The translations under genes and the position numbers were made by a program. Under the pieces are notes generated by a model, which saw nothing but the letters and a program-made list of their open reading frames with translations, did no database searches and was not told where the DNA came from. A DNA stretch of 64,000 nt from the NCBI RefSeq assembly GCF_000970045.1, contig NZ_CP009505.1:248001-312000 (forward strand). Reading direction: 5' to 3'. The stretch comes from Methanosarcina sp. MTP4. GTDB taxonomy: Archaea; Halobacteriota; Methanosarcinia; Methanosarcinales; Methanosarcinaceae. Position 1 is the stretch's first letter, and the number at the start of each line of letters is the position of its first letter. Shown piece after piece: positions 1 through 7,795 of this stretch.

Positions 1-167
1 CTTCCGGAACCGTATGTGCCGTCCGGATAGAAGACCAGGTCGTTGACATACTCGGTAGCCTCAAGTTCCAGGGACAGGGCAGCGGCCTGAGGGCTGAGGA
101 GCAGGAGTGCGGAAATTAGGCACAGGATAGAAACGAAGCGCATGATAAATACCGATCCGGTTCTCAT
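1..167 (-). CDS. Secreted protein, N-terminal fragment (runs off the window)
   Basis: Only the first 55 or so codons are in the window. The reading frame opens with an ATG that overlaps the stop of the upstream 1,180-aa protein in an ATGA arrangement, 7 nt after a GGGGGTGG ribosome-binding site, so translation is probably coupled; a second in-frame ATG lies at 143. The visible protein has a hydrophobic signal-peptide core (ISALLLLSPQAAA) followed by a mature start rich in Glu, Tyr and Asp. No family can be named from so little. Its position in one operon with a large exported protein suggests that both act at the cell surface. Confidence 0.7.
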   Translation of the reverse strand, partial: MRTGSVFIMRFVSILCLISALLLLSPQAAALSLELEATEYVNDLVFYPDGTYGSG

Positions 168-3100
168 TGCGGGTCCACCCCCACAACGAAAGCATCCTCC
201 AGGGAATATCTTCCCGTTCCCGCAAGAGTGTAAGTCACGGTCCTGCTCTCCCCGGCAGCAAGGTCCAGGTTCCAGCAGTAGATGTTACCCTGGGAACTGC
301 TGCAGGCAGGGGCAGGGTCTGCAAGTGTAAAGTTGTCCGGAAGGAGGTCATAGACCCTCAGGCCGCTTCCGTTGAAGTCCACGTGGCTTGTAAGGTTCAG
401 GACTACCGAATAACTGTCAGGGGTAGCGCCCTTTTCAATCCTCTTGCTGACACTGAAATTAACGTAAGATTCGTTGACAGTGATGGTCACAGCTTCAGAA
501 TCGTTCATTTCCCCATCAGAGGCCGTGAACTCTACATGATACACCCCACTGTCCGTAAATCCGGGCATCCAGGTGAAAGTGTCCCCTGCCAGAGTCCCGA
601 AACTTGCGTTGCTGCCGTATATTATCGGGTCCCCGTTAGGGTCTGTTGCTGACAGTTTTATTGTAAGCAGCTCGGACTCGTTTACCGTTCCGGGACCTAT
701 CGGAGAGAGGAAAGGGGGTGAGTTGATTACAGTGAAGTTTTCGGTTCGAGGATCTGCAGCGTTTCCGGAACTGTCGTTTGCATAGACGGTATAAGCCCGG
801 GTCCCGGGAAGCAAACCTGAGCTGTCAAAGGAGTATTCATACATATCCGGGACGTTTCCTGTCCCGTTTACCTCCACATTATCCACGTAACAGTACTCTC
901 CCTCCCCAATATCACACAGGAACCTTATTTTGAGATCCGAATTGTTTCCGGCTCCCGCAGGCAGCTCATAATTGAAACCGGTGGACTCGGTAACAACCGT
1001 TTGAAGCAGATTGGTCCACTGTGTCCCGTTATACCAGTCAACGGTAAGGTTTCCCCCTGTATCAAGTTCTTTGGTCCTTGCCTCAAACGAAAAAGTGACA
1101 TCCTCATAGCCTGCCGTGTCTATGTTTTTTTCGATGGCGCTTACCCCGCCAGTATTCGTAGCAACTGCTTTGTTTGTCAGCCCGTCCGTCCCGACGGTCC
1201 AGGGGTTTCCCGATCCGGAACATGTCCAGTTCTGCGTTTCCAGACTTCCGGACTCAAAATCGTCAGCGAATAACCGTGCTTCAACACGCAGCCTGGACAT
1301 TGTGTAATTTGTCCCTTCAATCTCCACCAGGACAGTCCCTACACCGACGTTTTCCGTGACGTTTGCAGTGAAGCTAATGTTTTCCCCCTGTTCGGCAGGG
1401 TCAGGGGAGGCAGAAATTAAGTTGATTATCGGGCTCAAGGCATCCGGGGTCTCAAAGCCCCCTCCACCTCCGGGCTCTTCGTCCCCGGGAGTTGTTTCTC
1501 CTCCCGAGGTGGGCTCCTGAACCGTGAAGTTTCCTTCTACAGGGACCGCTTCTCGCCCGAGGGTGTCGTTTGCATAGACCGTGTACATATATACTCCGGG
1601 GGACAGGGCAGAGGTGTTATATAAGTACTCAAAAGGCCTGGGAACTATTCTTTTTCCCTTTACTTCCACGTTATCGACACGAACAGAATCAGCGGAATTC
1701 GTGGAATAGCAGTTAAACCTCAGTTTGAACTCGGGATTGTCCCCGGCAGCGGCAGGCAGAGCGGAATTATAAAATAGGTCCGCATTCTCGATGAAGCTTG
1801 TGTTTAAAAGGCAGTTCCACTCTTCCCCATCATACCAGTCAACTGAAAAGTACTCAAGTTTGTCTGCGGAAAGGTCGCAATTGTAATAGAACGAGAGATT
1901 GATTTCACTATAGCCTGTGGTATCTATATCTGTCTCCACTGAACTTGCTCCTCCTCCGTCATTGTCAGTATTTGTGACCAGGAGGCTGTAATCCCCGGCA
2001 TGAGCCTTATTTGGTTTGTAGTGTATGAACCAGGGATTACCAGAGCCGGAACATGTCCAGTTATTTGTTTCCAGGCTGCCGGATTCAAACCCGTCGAAAA
2101 AAAGTTCGCTTTCCGTGTTTACCCCTTCAGCAACGGTATTATTTATCCCCTCTATATTAACCAGGACACCGTTGACCTCAAAATCATCGATTACATCCAC
2201 AGAAATTGTTATGTTTTCCCCCTGATCTACAGGGTCCGGAGAGGCAGAAATCGAGGAAATCCCGGGGATGCCGTCCACAACCGTGAAGCTGCCTGTCAGG
2301 GGGACGGCTTCATTTTCGGAACTGTCGCTGGCATGGACTGTGTAGCTGTAAACTCCCGGGGCCAGGCCGGAGGTGTCATAGAGATATCCGTAAGGTTCGG
2401 AAGGAATCCCCATGCCCGTTAACTCCAGGTTATCAATGCGGGCAGTATCCCCGGGACCCAGACTGCACCTGAACCTCAGTTTGAAATCAGGGTTGTCGCA
2501 TGCCCCGTCCGGCAGGGAACTGTTAAAGTATGTATACTGGACGGTATGGTCGGTAAAATTAAAGATACTGTTCCACTGCTCTCCGTCATACCAGTCGATC
2601 GCAAAATACCCTGAGCCGCTCAGCCCGGAAACCCCGTAACAGAGGGAAAGGTTGAGGTTTTCATAACCTGCCGTGCCTATGTCTGTCTCTAATATTTTTT
2701 CTCCGGGCCCCGATGCCAGAGCATTAAATAACCCCTCATAGGCTTTGGATGTCCCTTCTTCGACCTGCCAGGGGTCTCCCGTTCCGGAGACCGTCCAGTT
2801 GTTTGTTGTCAGGTTTCCGGATTCGAACCCGTCAAAGAAGAGCAGGGTCCTGTTCATCCAGAGCTCCGGCAGGGACATCGGGTACCCTGTCCCGTTGATC
2901 TCGACCAGGACAGTTCCGACCTCAACGTTGTCCGTGACATCTGCTGTGATGGTAACGTTCCCCCCGCTTTCTACCGGGTCAGGAGTGTCCGAAACAGAGT
3001 TTATCACCGGTTTTGTAGTGTCGCCGGAAAGAGCGTAGACTTCAAAGCTGGCTGTGGCCGTCCCTGTTATGTTTTCATCATCATTTGCCGTTATGCTTAA

Positions 3101-3706
3101 GTTCTTCTGACCCGTGGAAACCGCCTGGTAATCTGTTGAGAAAAACCCTTCAGTTGCAGAGGTGCTGAGTGTAATGCCATCGATTATGATTTCGACCGAG
3201 GCGTTTGCAGGGTTTCCGCTAGCCGTGTCCGTGATGTCTCCTGAAATGGAAATGTTTCCGGGTAGGTATGACTCTTCAAGGTCAGGGTACACTGACAGCG
3301 TCCTTATGTCAAATTCCGCGGTTTCGGTGACATTTTCCCCTGAGACAAACACCGTATATGTCCCGAGGACCACTCCATGCTGTGGGGAATACTCTGCCGT
3401 ATACCCGGTTTCTGAAGGGATGAGAGTCAGGCCCGTAACTGCCAGGGTCGGGAAGATTACATAAGCCGTAAGATTTGACCCGTTGAAAAATGTCTCGTTG
3501 ACTGACACAAGTACGGTTTCTCCGGGGGAATAAGCCGTCCTGTCCACCCATACCGCCTGCTGGCTGCCTGAATCGGAGGCTGCGCACTGGAGCACGGTAC
3601 ATTGAAACATGAGTACCGTTAGTAACGCGAATATCAATGATATAGGAATCAATGATGCAGGAATCAATGATACGGGCTTCACCTGCTTGAAAAAACTGAA
3701 AACCAT
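164..3706 (-). CDS. Large secreted surface protein with repeated Ig-like/jellyroll modules
   Basis: A 1,180-aa exported protein. Residues about 1-44 form a long hydrophobic signal sequence that contains a small internal duplication (SLIP). Two Ig-like domains follow, then three tandem units of about 240 residues, each made of an Ig-like segment with an SPDPV/TPDPV-type opening and a jellyroll-like segment beginning FFDGFESG or DDFESG and containing VDWY/IDWY. A cadherin-like Ig domain (about 1005-1085) and a final module (about 1090-1180) end the protein. The last module resembles the end of the protein encoded at 5009-6754 (VYD..P..F, ...TYT..GTGRY.L...GVDP), but here it stops before any membrane anchor. 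Many NxS/T sequons suggest N-glycosylation. Likely an adhesin or envelope protein; substrate unknown. Confidence 0.85.
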   Translation of the reverse strand: MVFSFFKQVKPVSLIPASLIPISLIFALLTVLMFQCTVLQCAASDSGSQQAVWVDRTAYSPGETVLVSVNETFFNGSNLTAYVIFPTLAVTGLTLIPSETGYTAEYSPQHGVVLGTYTVFVSGENVTETAEFDIRTLSVYPDLEESYLPGNISISGDITDTASGNPANASVEIIIDGITLSTSATEGFFSTDYQAVSTGQKNLSITANDDENITGTATASFEVYALSGDTTKPVINSVSDTPDPVESGGNVTITADVTDNVEVGTVLVEINGTGYPMSLPELWMNRTLLFFDGFESGNLTTNNWTVSGTGDPWQVEEGTSKAYEGLFNALASGPGEKILETDIGTAGYENLNLSLCYGVSGLSGSGYFAIDWYDGEQWNSIFNFTDHTVQYTYFNSSLPDGACDNPDFKLRFRCSLGPGDTARIDNLELTGMGIPSEPYGYLYDTSGLAPGVYSYTVHASDSSENEAVPLTGSFTVVDGIPGISSISASPDPVDQGENITISVDVIDDFEVNGVLVNIEGINNTVAEGVNTESELFFDGFESGSLETNNWTCSGSGNPWFIHYKPNKAHAGDYSLLVTNTDNDGGGASSVETDIDTTGYSEINLSFYYNCDLSADKLEYFSVDWYDGEEWNCLLNTSFIENADLFYNSALPAAAGDNPEFKLRFNCYSTNSADSVRVDNVEVKGKRIVPRPFEYLYNTSALSPGVYMYTVYANDTLGREAVPVEGNFTVQEPTSGGETTPGDEEPGGGGGFETPDALSPIINLISASPDPAEQGENISFTANVTENVGVGTVLVEIEGTNYTMSRLRVEARLFADDFESGSLETQNWTCSGSGNPWTVGTDGLTNKAVATNTGGVSAIEKNIDTAGYEDVTFSFEARTKELDTGGNLTVDWYNGTQWTNLLQTVVTESTGFNYELPAGAGNNSDLKIRFLCDIGEGEYCYVDNVEVNGTGNVPDMYEYSFDSSGLLPGTRAYTVYANDSSGNAADPRTENFTVINSPPFLSPIGPGTVNESELLTIKLSATDPNGDPIIYGSNASFGTLAGDTFTWMPGFTDSGVYHVEFTASDGEMNDSEAVTITVNESYVNFSVSKRIEKGATPDSYSVVLNLTSHVDFNGSGLRVYDLLPDNFTLADPAPACSSSQGNIYCWNLDLAAGESRTVTYTLAGTGRYSLEDAFVVGVDPQ

Positions 3707-3783
3707 AAACTACAACCCCCCGACATTCCCCGATATTCAACAAGTACTGATTTAATTTACACTGTAATTATTCCCCACTGTCA

Positions 3784-4560
3784 TCACTTTACTTTCCACT
3801 GCCTGTATGACCAGATACATATAATTCCGAACACCAGCCCCAGGCTTATGTTTGCCCACTTCACTGGGGAACGGGGAAGAGGCAGGCTGCTGTATTCAAA
3901 GTCCAGCTGCCAGGTTCCGTCTTCAAGGCCGCTTTGCATCCAGGTTACAGGATTTCCTGCGGAAACGGGTGGATTGTTGGAATATGAAACATGCCTATTT
4001 CCGCCGAGATCGGCCCTTATCAGGGCATTTTTTATGGGAATGCTTGAAGGCTGCACAGTATATGTTATGTGGTCAAAAAGCAGCCCTTTCTCGACGATTT
4101 CATCCGTGGTGTATTCTATTATTATTGTCCTGCACTCCCCTGGCATGACAGGGGTCCAGAACCCGTACCTGACAGTGGTAGCTTCTTCTTCCTCCGTTAC
4201 CAGGATGTCCGTAACCCGGGTCCCGTCATCCAGTCTTGCTGAAACATCCCGGATTCTCAGGCCTCTGAGGCCTCCTTCAATGGGCAGGGGCAGGCCAAAG
4301 ACCGTGGAACTCTGCTCCTTGCTCAGGGATATATATCCGTAACCCGGAACAACCGGTTTGTCTATGACATTCTTGATCGTGAGTTCTTCTGTTACGCGGG
4401 TTGTTGCGGAATCTACCTTGATGGTCACATCGTAATGGTCCCATACCTCCACAGCGTCCCCTGCGCTTGCAACTGCTCCCAGCTGGCAGCCCATAAGTAT
4501 GCCCAGAAAGAGCATACTTATGGATATTTTTGCCCTTGTTCTTATTTGCAACACACCCAA
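3784..4560 (-). CDS. Exported protein with C-terminal membrane anchor, function unknown
   Basis: A 258-aa protein with a signal peptide (about 1-32, ending in an ASA-type site) and one C-terminal membrane span (about 236-253) followed by a basic tail, so a beta-rich domain of about 200 residues should sit outside the cell. The domain starts with a W-D-H-Y-D-V-T strand and alternates hydrophobic residues; the overall plan loosely recalls ribophorin-like ectodomains, but I do not recognise the family. The frame opens with TTG at 4560; GTG at 4554 and an internal ATG are alternatives and no strong ribosome-binding site decides. It lies 77 bp upstream of the large surface protein on the same strand, so it may share its transcript. 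Confidence 0.7.
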   Translation of the reverse strand: MGVLQIRTRAKISISMLFLGILMGCQLGAVASAGDAVEVWDHYDVTIKVDSATTRVTEELTIKNVIDKPVVPGYGYISLSKEQSSTVFGLPLPIEGGLRGLRIRDVSARLDDGTRVTDILVTEEEEATTVRYGFWTPVMPGECRTIIIEYTTDEIVEKGLLFDHITYTVQPSSIPIKNALIRADLGGNRHVSYSNNPPVSAGNPVTWMQSGLEDGTWQLDFEYSSLPLPRSPVKWANISLGLVFGIICIWSYRQWKVK

Positions 4561-5008
4561 TTATTTAGTATTTATTTAAGCAAGGGAAAAGCATCTTCAT
4601 AAAAAATCTTGCATAACTTCTATATAATTTTTACTCAATTGGGAAACATAAATGGAAATTTCCGGGGGGAAATGAATTCTTCAAAAAATAATTGCATAAT
4701 TAGCTTCCCGGGTATTCGAGATAAAAATAATGTAAAAACATAGGCTTCCGGCTTTGAAGGCAAGAAACTTAATTATCTTGCCTACAGAATAAATAAATTA
4801 GTCCATATTCATGCCAAATAAGTTTATATAGTTACAATGCTCAACTCTTAGTACTAATCGCCAAAGTACAAAATTTAATATTCGGATCCGAACTTCAACT
4901 CGGGTCAAATCGGTATACTTAGCCATGTTTGCATGCACAACCATCATTCAGTCCTGAAATCATATGGTTTGGGGGGCATTCAGTCATGGACAATAGTGGG
5001 GGAGACAT
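4561..5008. promoter_or_regulatory. Divergent intergenic region with two candidate TATA boxes
   Basis: This 448-bp region separates two divergently transcribed surface-protein genes. A TATA-like element on the minus strand (around 4619-4630) lies about 60 nt before the leftward gene. On the plus strand AGTTTATATA at 4821-4830 would give the rightward gene a leader of about 150 nt. A GGGGGAG ribosome-binding site sits just before the ATG at 5009. No RNA gene or conserved motif was recognised in the rest. Confidence 0.4.
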
Positions 5009-6754
5009 ATGGGAAATAGTCCTACTGTAAAGAATAGACTTACTGTAAAGAATAGATATTCTGTAAAGTACAGTTTTTTCTGTGCTTTCACCGTACTGAT
5101 AATGCTAGTTCTCCTTTCTTTTCCGGCTTCTGCAACCGCAGTCCTGAATATCCGGGTCACGGAATCAATAAACCTGACGGACGAATTCGACGGGACCACA
5201 CTCACGCAGGGAGCGCCGACAGGGGAAGGGGAAATCAACATAACAAACATGCTGACAACGGAACTTTATGACATTTCCCTGAACTTCAGTGAAGGGGGCA
5301 GTTCCGGGTGGGCCGTGTCCACAGGAAACAGTGTCGACCTTGACACTACCGGGGACGGCTATGTCATAATCCATATCAATTCCCTTGCCGCAGAGGAACC
5401 GGCTAGATCGGCAATCATAACTTACAGCTGCACAGGTTCAAGGCCTGTGAATTTCAGTGAAAGCTATAACACAAGCAAGATCCTTGCGGGTGGAAGCATT
5501 AACGTTTCTCTGACACTGGAAAATAACGCAAGTTCAGCTATCACCGGCATCCAGCTTATCAAGACTGCTGCGGATAATGATACCGACTCAACCGCAGATT
5601 TCAACTTTTCAGAAGCTTTAGCGGATGTCGGGAATCCTTCGATAACAGGTGGAAACGTGCTTACCTGGGACCTCGCAACGCTTGGCATAGGGTCAACTGC
5701 CACACTCAACTTCACAGCATCCGATAACGACCCGGATGTTCATAACAACGGGGGCTTCCAGAGTTCAATTCCATATTATCTCGGGAATTCCACCCTTCAA
5801 TTCACAATTAATGATGGAAATGAATCCGGCAGTGGAGTAGGGTTGAACGAGGAGCCGACAGCTACCACCTCGAATATCGAAATTTCCCTCCAGAAAGAAC
5901 AGCTGAGTCCGGACGATGGGGGGGATGGAAATGATTGGGGATTCACCCCAACAATCGAAAACACCGATACTGATGAAATAAGTTTCAGCATATCCTCCGT
6001 AAACCTGTACGTCACCAACAGCACAGCCCTTCAGGACACTTCGGCTGTCAATTCTACGTCATATACCTCCGAGACAATCTCAAACGGGGAGACATGGACT
6101 AAGGATGAGTGGAAGATATATGACTTCCCCGACCCTGTCCCTGTGGGCTGGATTGATGTGGACCTTTCAGTGGACCTGTCGGATGGAGGCGGACAGCTTT
6201 CCGAAAGCTACTCGACTACCAATGGAGCATATGAACTTATTGAGAAAATATACATCATCAATGGGTATCTTGTCGAAGCGAAGAAGTCCATAGCCAGGAA
6301 CATGACCTATGATGACCAGTATGACATAACCCTCCGGGTTCACAACCTGGGTAATCTAGAAACGCCTCCGAACGTATATGTGTACGATATCATCCCGAAT
6401 GGGTTCGAAATGGTATACAATGAAACGGATCCTGATGGGCATACGGGCGTCATGTCTCCAATCCAGGGAGATGCTTACTGGTGGAATGTGGGTCCCCTGG
6501 AACCTGAAGGCACACCCGGAAACCAGACCTATATCAACTATACAGTACAGGGTACCGGCACCTACAGGCTAACCGAGCTTTTCATCCTGGGTATTGACCC
6601 GAGCTATTCCCTGAACATGCAGAGCACACCTGAACTGAAAACAGGGGCAAGGGTAGTTTCGGGTTCCGGAGTGAAATCCGTCGTGAGCGTATTAATGATG
6701 AGCTCTCTTCTCCTGGGTATGGTGGGGCTCAGAAGAAAAAAGAGAGAAAATTAA
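5009..6754 (+). CDS. Membrane-anchored surface glycoprotein
   Basis: A 581-aa exported protein. The first 20 residues hold a threefold repeat of a VKNR/VKYS-like unit, encoded by a 15-bp DNA repeat, in front of a hydrophobic signal core ending FPASATA. The body is Ser/Thr/Asn/Asp-rich with many glycosylation sequons and beta-sandwich character; a C-terminal module (about 460-540) is shared with the large secreted protein at 164-3706. The end has a membrane span (SVVSVLMMSSLLLGMVGL) and a basic RRKKREN tail, so it is anchored with the bulk outside. The start ATG is supported by a GGGGGAG site. Probably a structural or adhesive envelope protein. It reads away from the related secreted genes. 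Confidence 0.8.
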   Translation: MGNSPTVKNRLTVKNRYSVKYSFFCAFTVLIMLVLLSFPASATAVLNIRVTESINLTDEFDGTTLTQGAPTGEGEINITNMLTTELYDISLNFSEGGSSGWAVSTGNSVDLDTTGDGYVIIHINSLAAEEPARSAIITYSCTGSRPVNFSESYNTSKILAGGSINVSLTLENNASSAITGIQLIKTAADNDTDSTADFNFSEALADVGNPSITGGNVLTWDLATLGIGSTATLNFTASDNDPDVHNNGGFQSSIPYYLGNSTLQFTINDGNESGSGVGLNEEPTATTSNIEISLQKEQLSPDDGGDGNDWGFTPTIENTDTDEISFSISSVNLYVTNSTALQDTSAVNSTSYTSETISNGETWTKDEWKIYDFPDPVPVGWIDVDLSVDLSDGGGQLSESYSTTNGAYELIEKIYIINGYLVEAKKSIARNMTYDDQYDITLRVHNLGNLETPPNVYVYDIIPNGFEMVYNETDPDGHTGVMSPIQGDAYWWNVGPLEPEGTPGNQTYINYTVQGTGTYRLTELFILGIDPSYSLNMQSTPELKTGARVVSGSGVKSVVSVLMMSSLLLGMVGLRRKKREN

Positions 6755-6949
6755 CCCGAAAAAGGGTTTGAAGGAGGTTTAACAGGAGAGTAACAGGGTA
6801 GTTACCATACAAGCTCAGTCTGTGCCATCAGGGTGCAGGCGGAGGGAAATGCAGGGGGATAAAAGGAATACTACCCTGAAAAACTCCTCCTACCTCCCCC
6901 ATTTTAAAAACATTTTTTTATTTTTAGTCCTCGTTCCTTAGCCTTTTAT

Positions 6950-7522
6950 TCATTCCGATATTCCAAACCTTTTTTTCAGGTAATATCCCGAATAGATAGC
7001 TCCCGCAGGGTTATGAGTGAGCACCCGGTCTTTGACAATGAACGTTGTCACCGGCGCTTCGGAGTTCTGGGTAAAAAGGATATCATGCCCGATGCAGAGT
7101 CCGACTATGATATTCAGGTCAGTTTCACTTTCATTCAGGACTTTTGCCTGGCCTATGGGATTGCAGGTTGCTTCAAACCCTTTCCCGTATAACTTCTCGA
7201 GACCGAAAGCTTCCTTGTCAAGGCCGCAGACCTTGCAGCAGACCGAAAATACCTCGAAATCCCGAGCAAGAATTTTGTGGATGGTTTTTGCTTCCCTTTC
7301 AAGCCCTATGCAAAAAGCAATCCCGAGCTTTTTGTAGCCCATCTTCTGTGCGTAAAGGATGAGTTCTTCAAGCCTGGTCTTTTCCATATAGTAGTGGGCC
7401 TCGATCTCAGCTGAGACCTGCATAGAATCCAGGTCCCCGCCTTCGTAGGAAATCTCGTCTTTGATGCTCGTGCAGTCTTTTCCTTTATAGCATTTTTTTT
7501 CATCACAGAGTGCGCACTTCAT
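6950..7522 (-). CDS. DUF1847 metal-binding-type protein
   Basis: A 190-aa cytoplasmic protein with a cysteine-rich N terminus (CALCDEKKCYKGKDC) and further cysteines at SVCCKVCG, TCNP and GLCIGHD. This pattern matches my recollection of the DUF1847 family, small Cys-rich proteins thought to bind metal or an Fe-S centre; the reaction is not known. I start it at ATG 7522, which follows an AAGGAG site, although the frame stays open upstream through a tandem repeat (7651-7795) that would add a repetitive YRIMFFGVFS-type tail. That extension is read here as non-coding. The gene sits downstream of the cotransporter-like permease on the same strand. Confidence 0.75.
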   Translation of the reverse strand: MKCALCDEKKCYKGKDCTSIKDEISYEGGDLDSMQVSAEIEAHYYMEKTRLEELILYAQKMGYKKLGIAFCIGLEREAKTIHKILARDFEVFSVCCKVCGLDKEAFGLEKLYGKGFEATCNPIGQAKVLNESETDLNIIVGLCIGHDILFTQNSEAPVTTFIVKDRVLTHNPAGAIYSGYYLKKRFGISE

Positions 7523-7650
7523 ATTTTTGCTCCTTGTTAGAATGATCTGACATGCTGGTCTGCAAGGAACATGATAAAAGTATTCCTGGATTTTTTGTAG
7601 CAGGTAAAGGTTCAGAAACAAAACACAAACATCTAAGAAAATGATGCAAG

Positions 7651-7795
7651 AAAATACTCCGAAAAACATAATCCTGTAAGAAAATACTCCGAAAAACATA
7701 ATCCTGTAAGAAAATACTCCGAAAAACATAATCCTGTAAGAAAATACTCCGAAAAACATAATCCTGTAAGAGAATACTCTGTAAAAAATATTCAG
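7651..7795. repeat. 30-bp tandem repeat, four perfect copies plus one decayed copy
   Basis: The unit AAAATACTCCGAAAAACATA plus ten further bases recurs exactly at 7651, 7681, 7711 and 7741; a degraded copy from 7771 runs into the stop codon of the permease at 7792. As 30 is a multiple of three, the array keeps the frame of the DUF1847 gene open on the minus strand, which explains a misleadingly long ORF. Confidence 0.95.

Noticed and set aside
4821-5008. Riboswitch or structured leader before the 581-aa surface protein
   Set aside because: The leader is long, but I found no conserved motif or convincing stem to support an RNA element.
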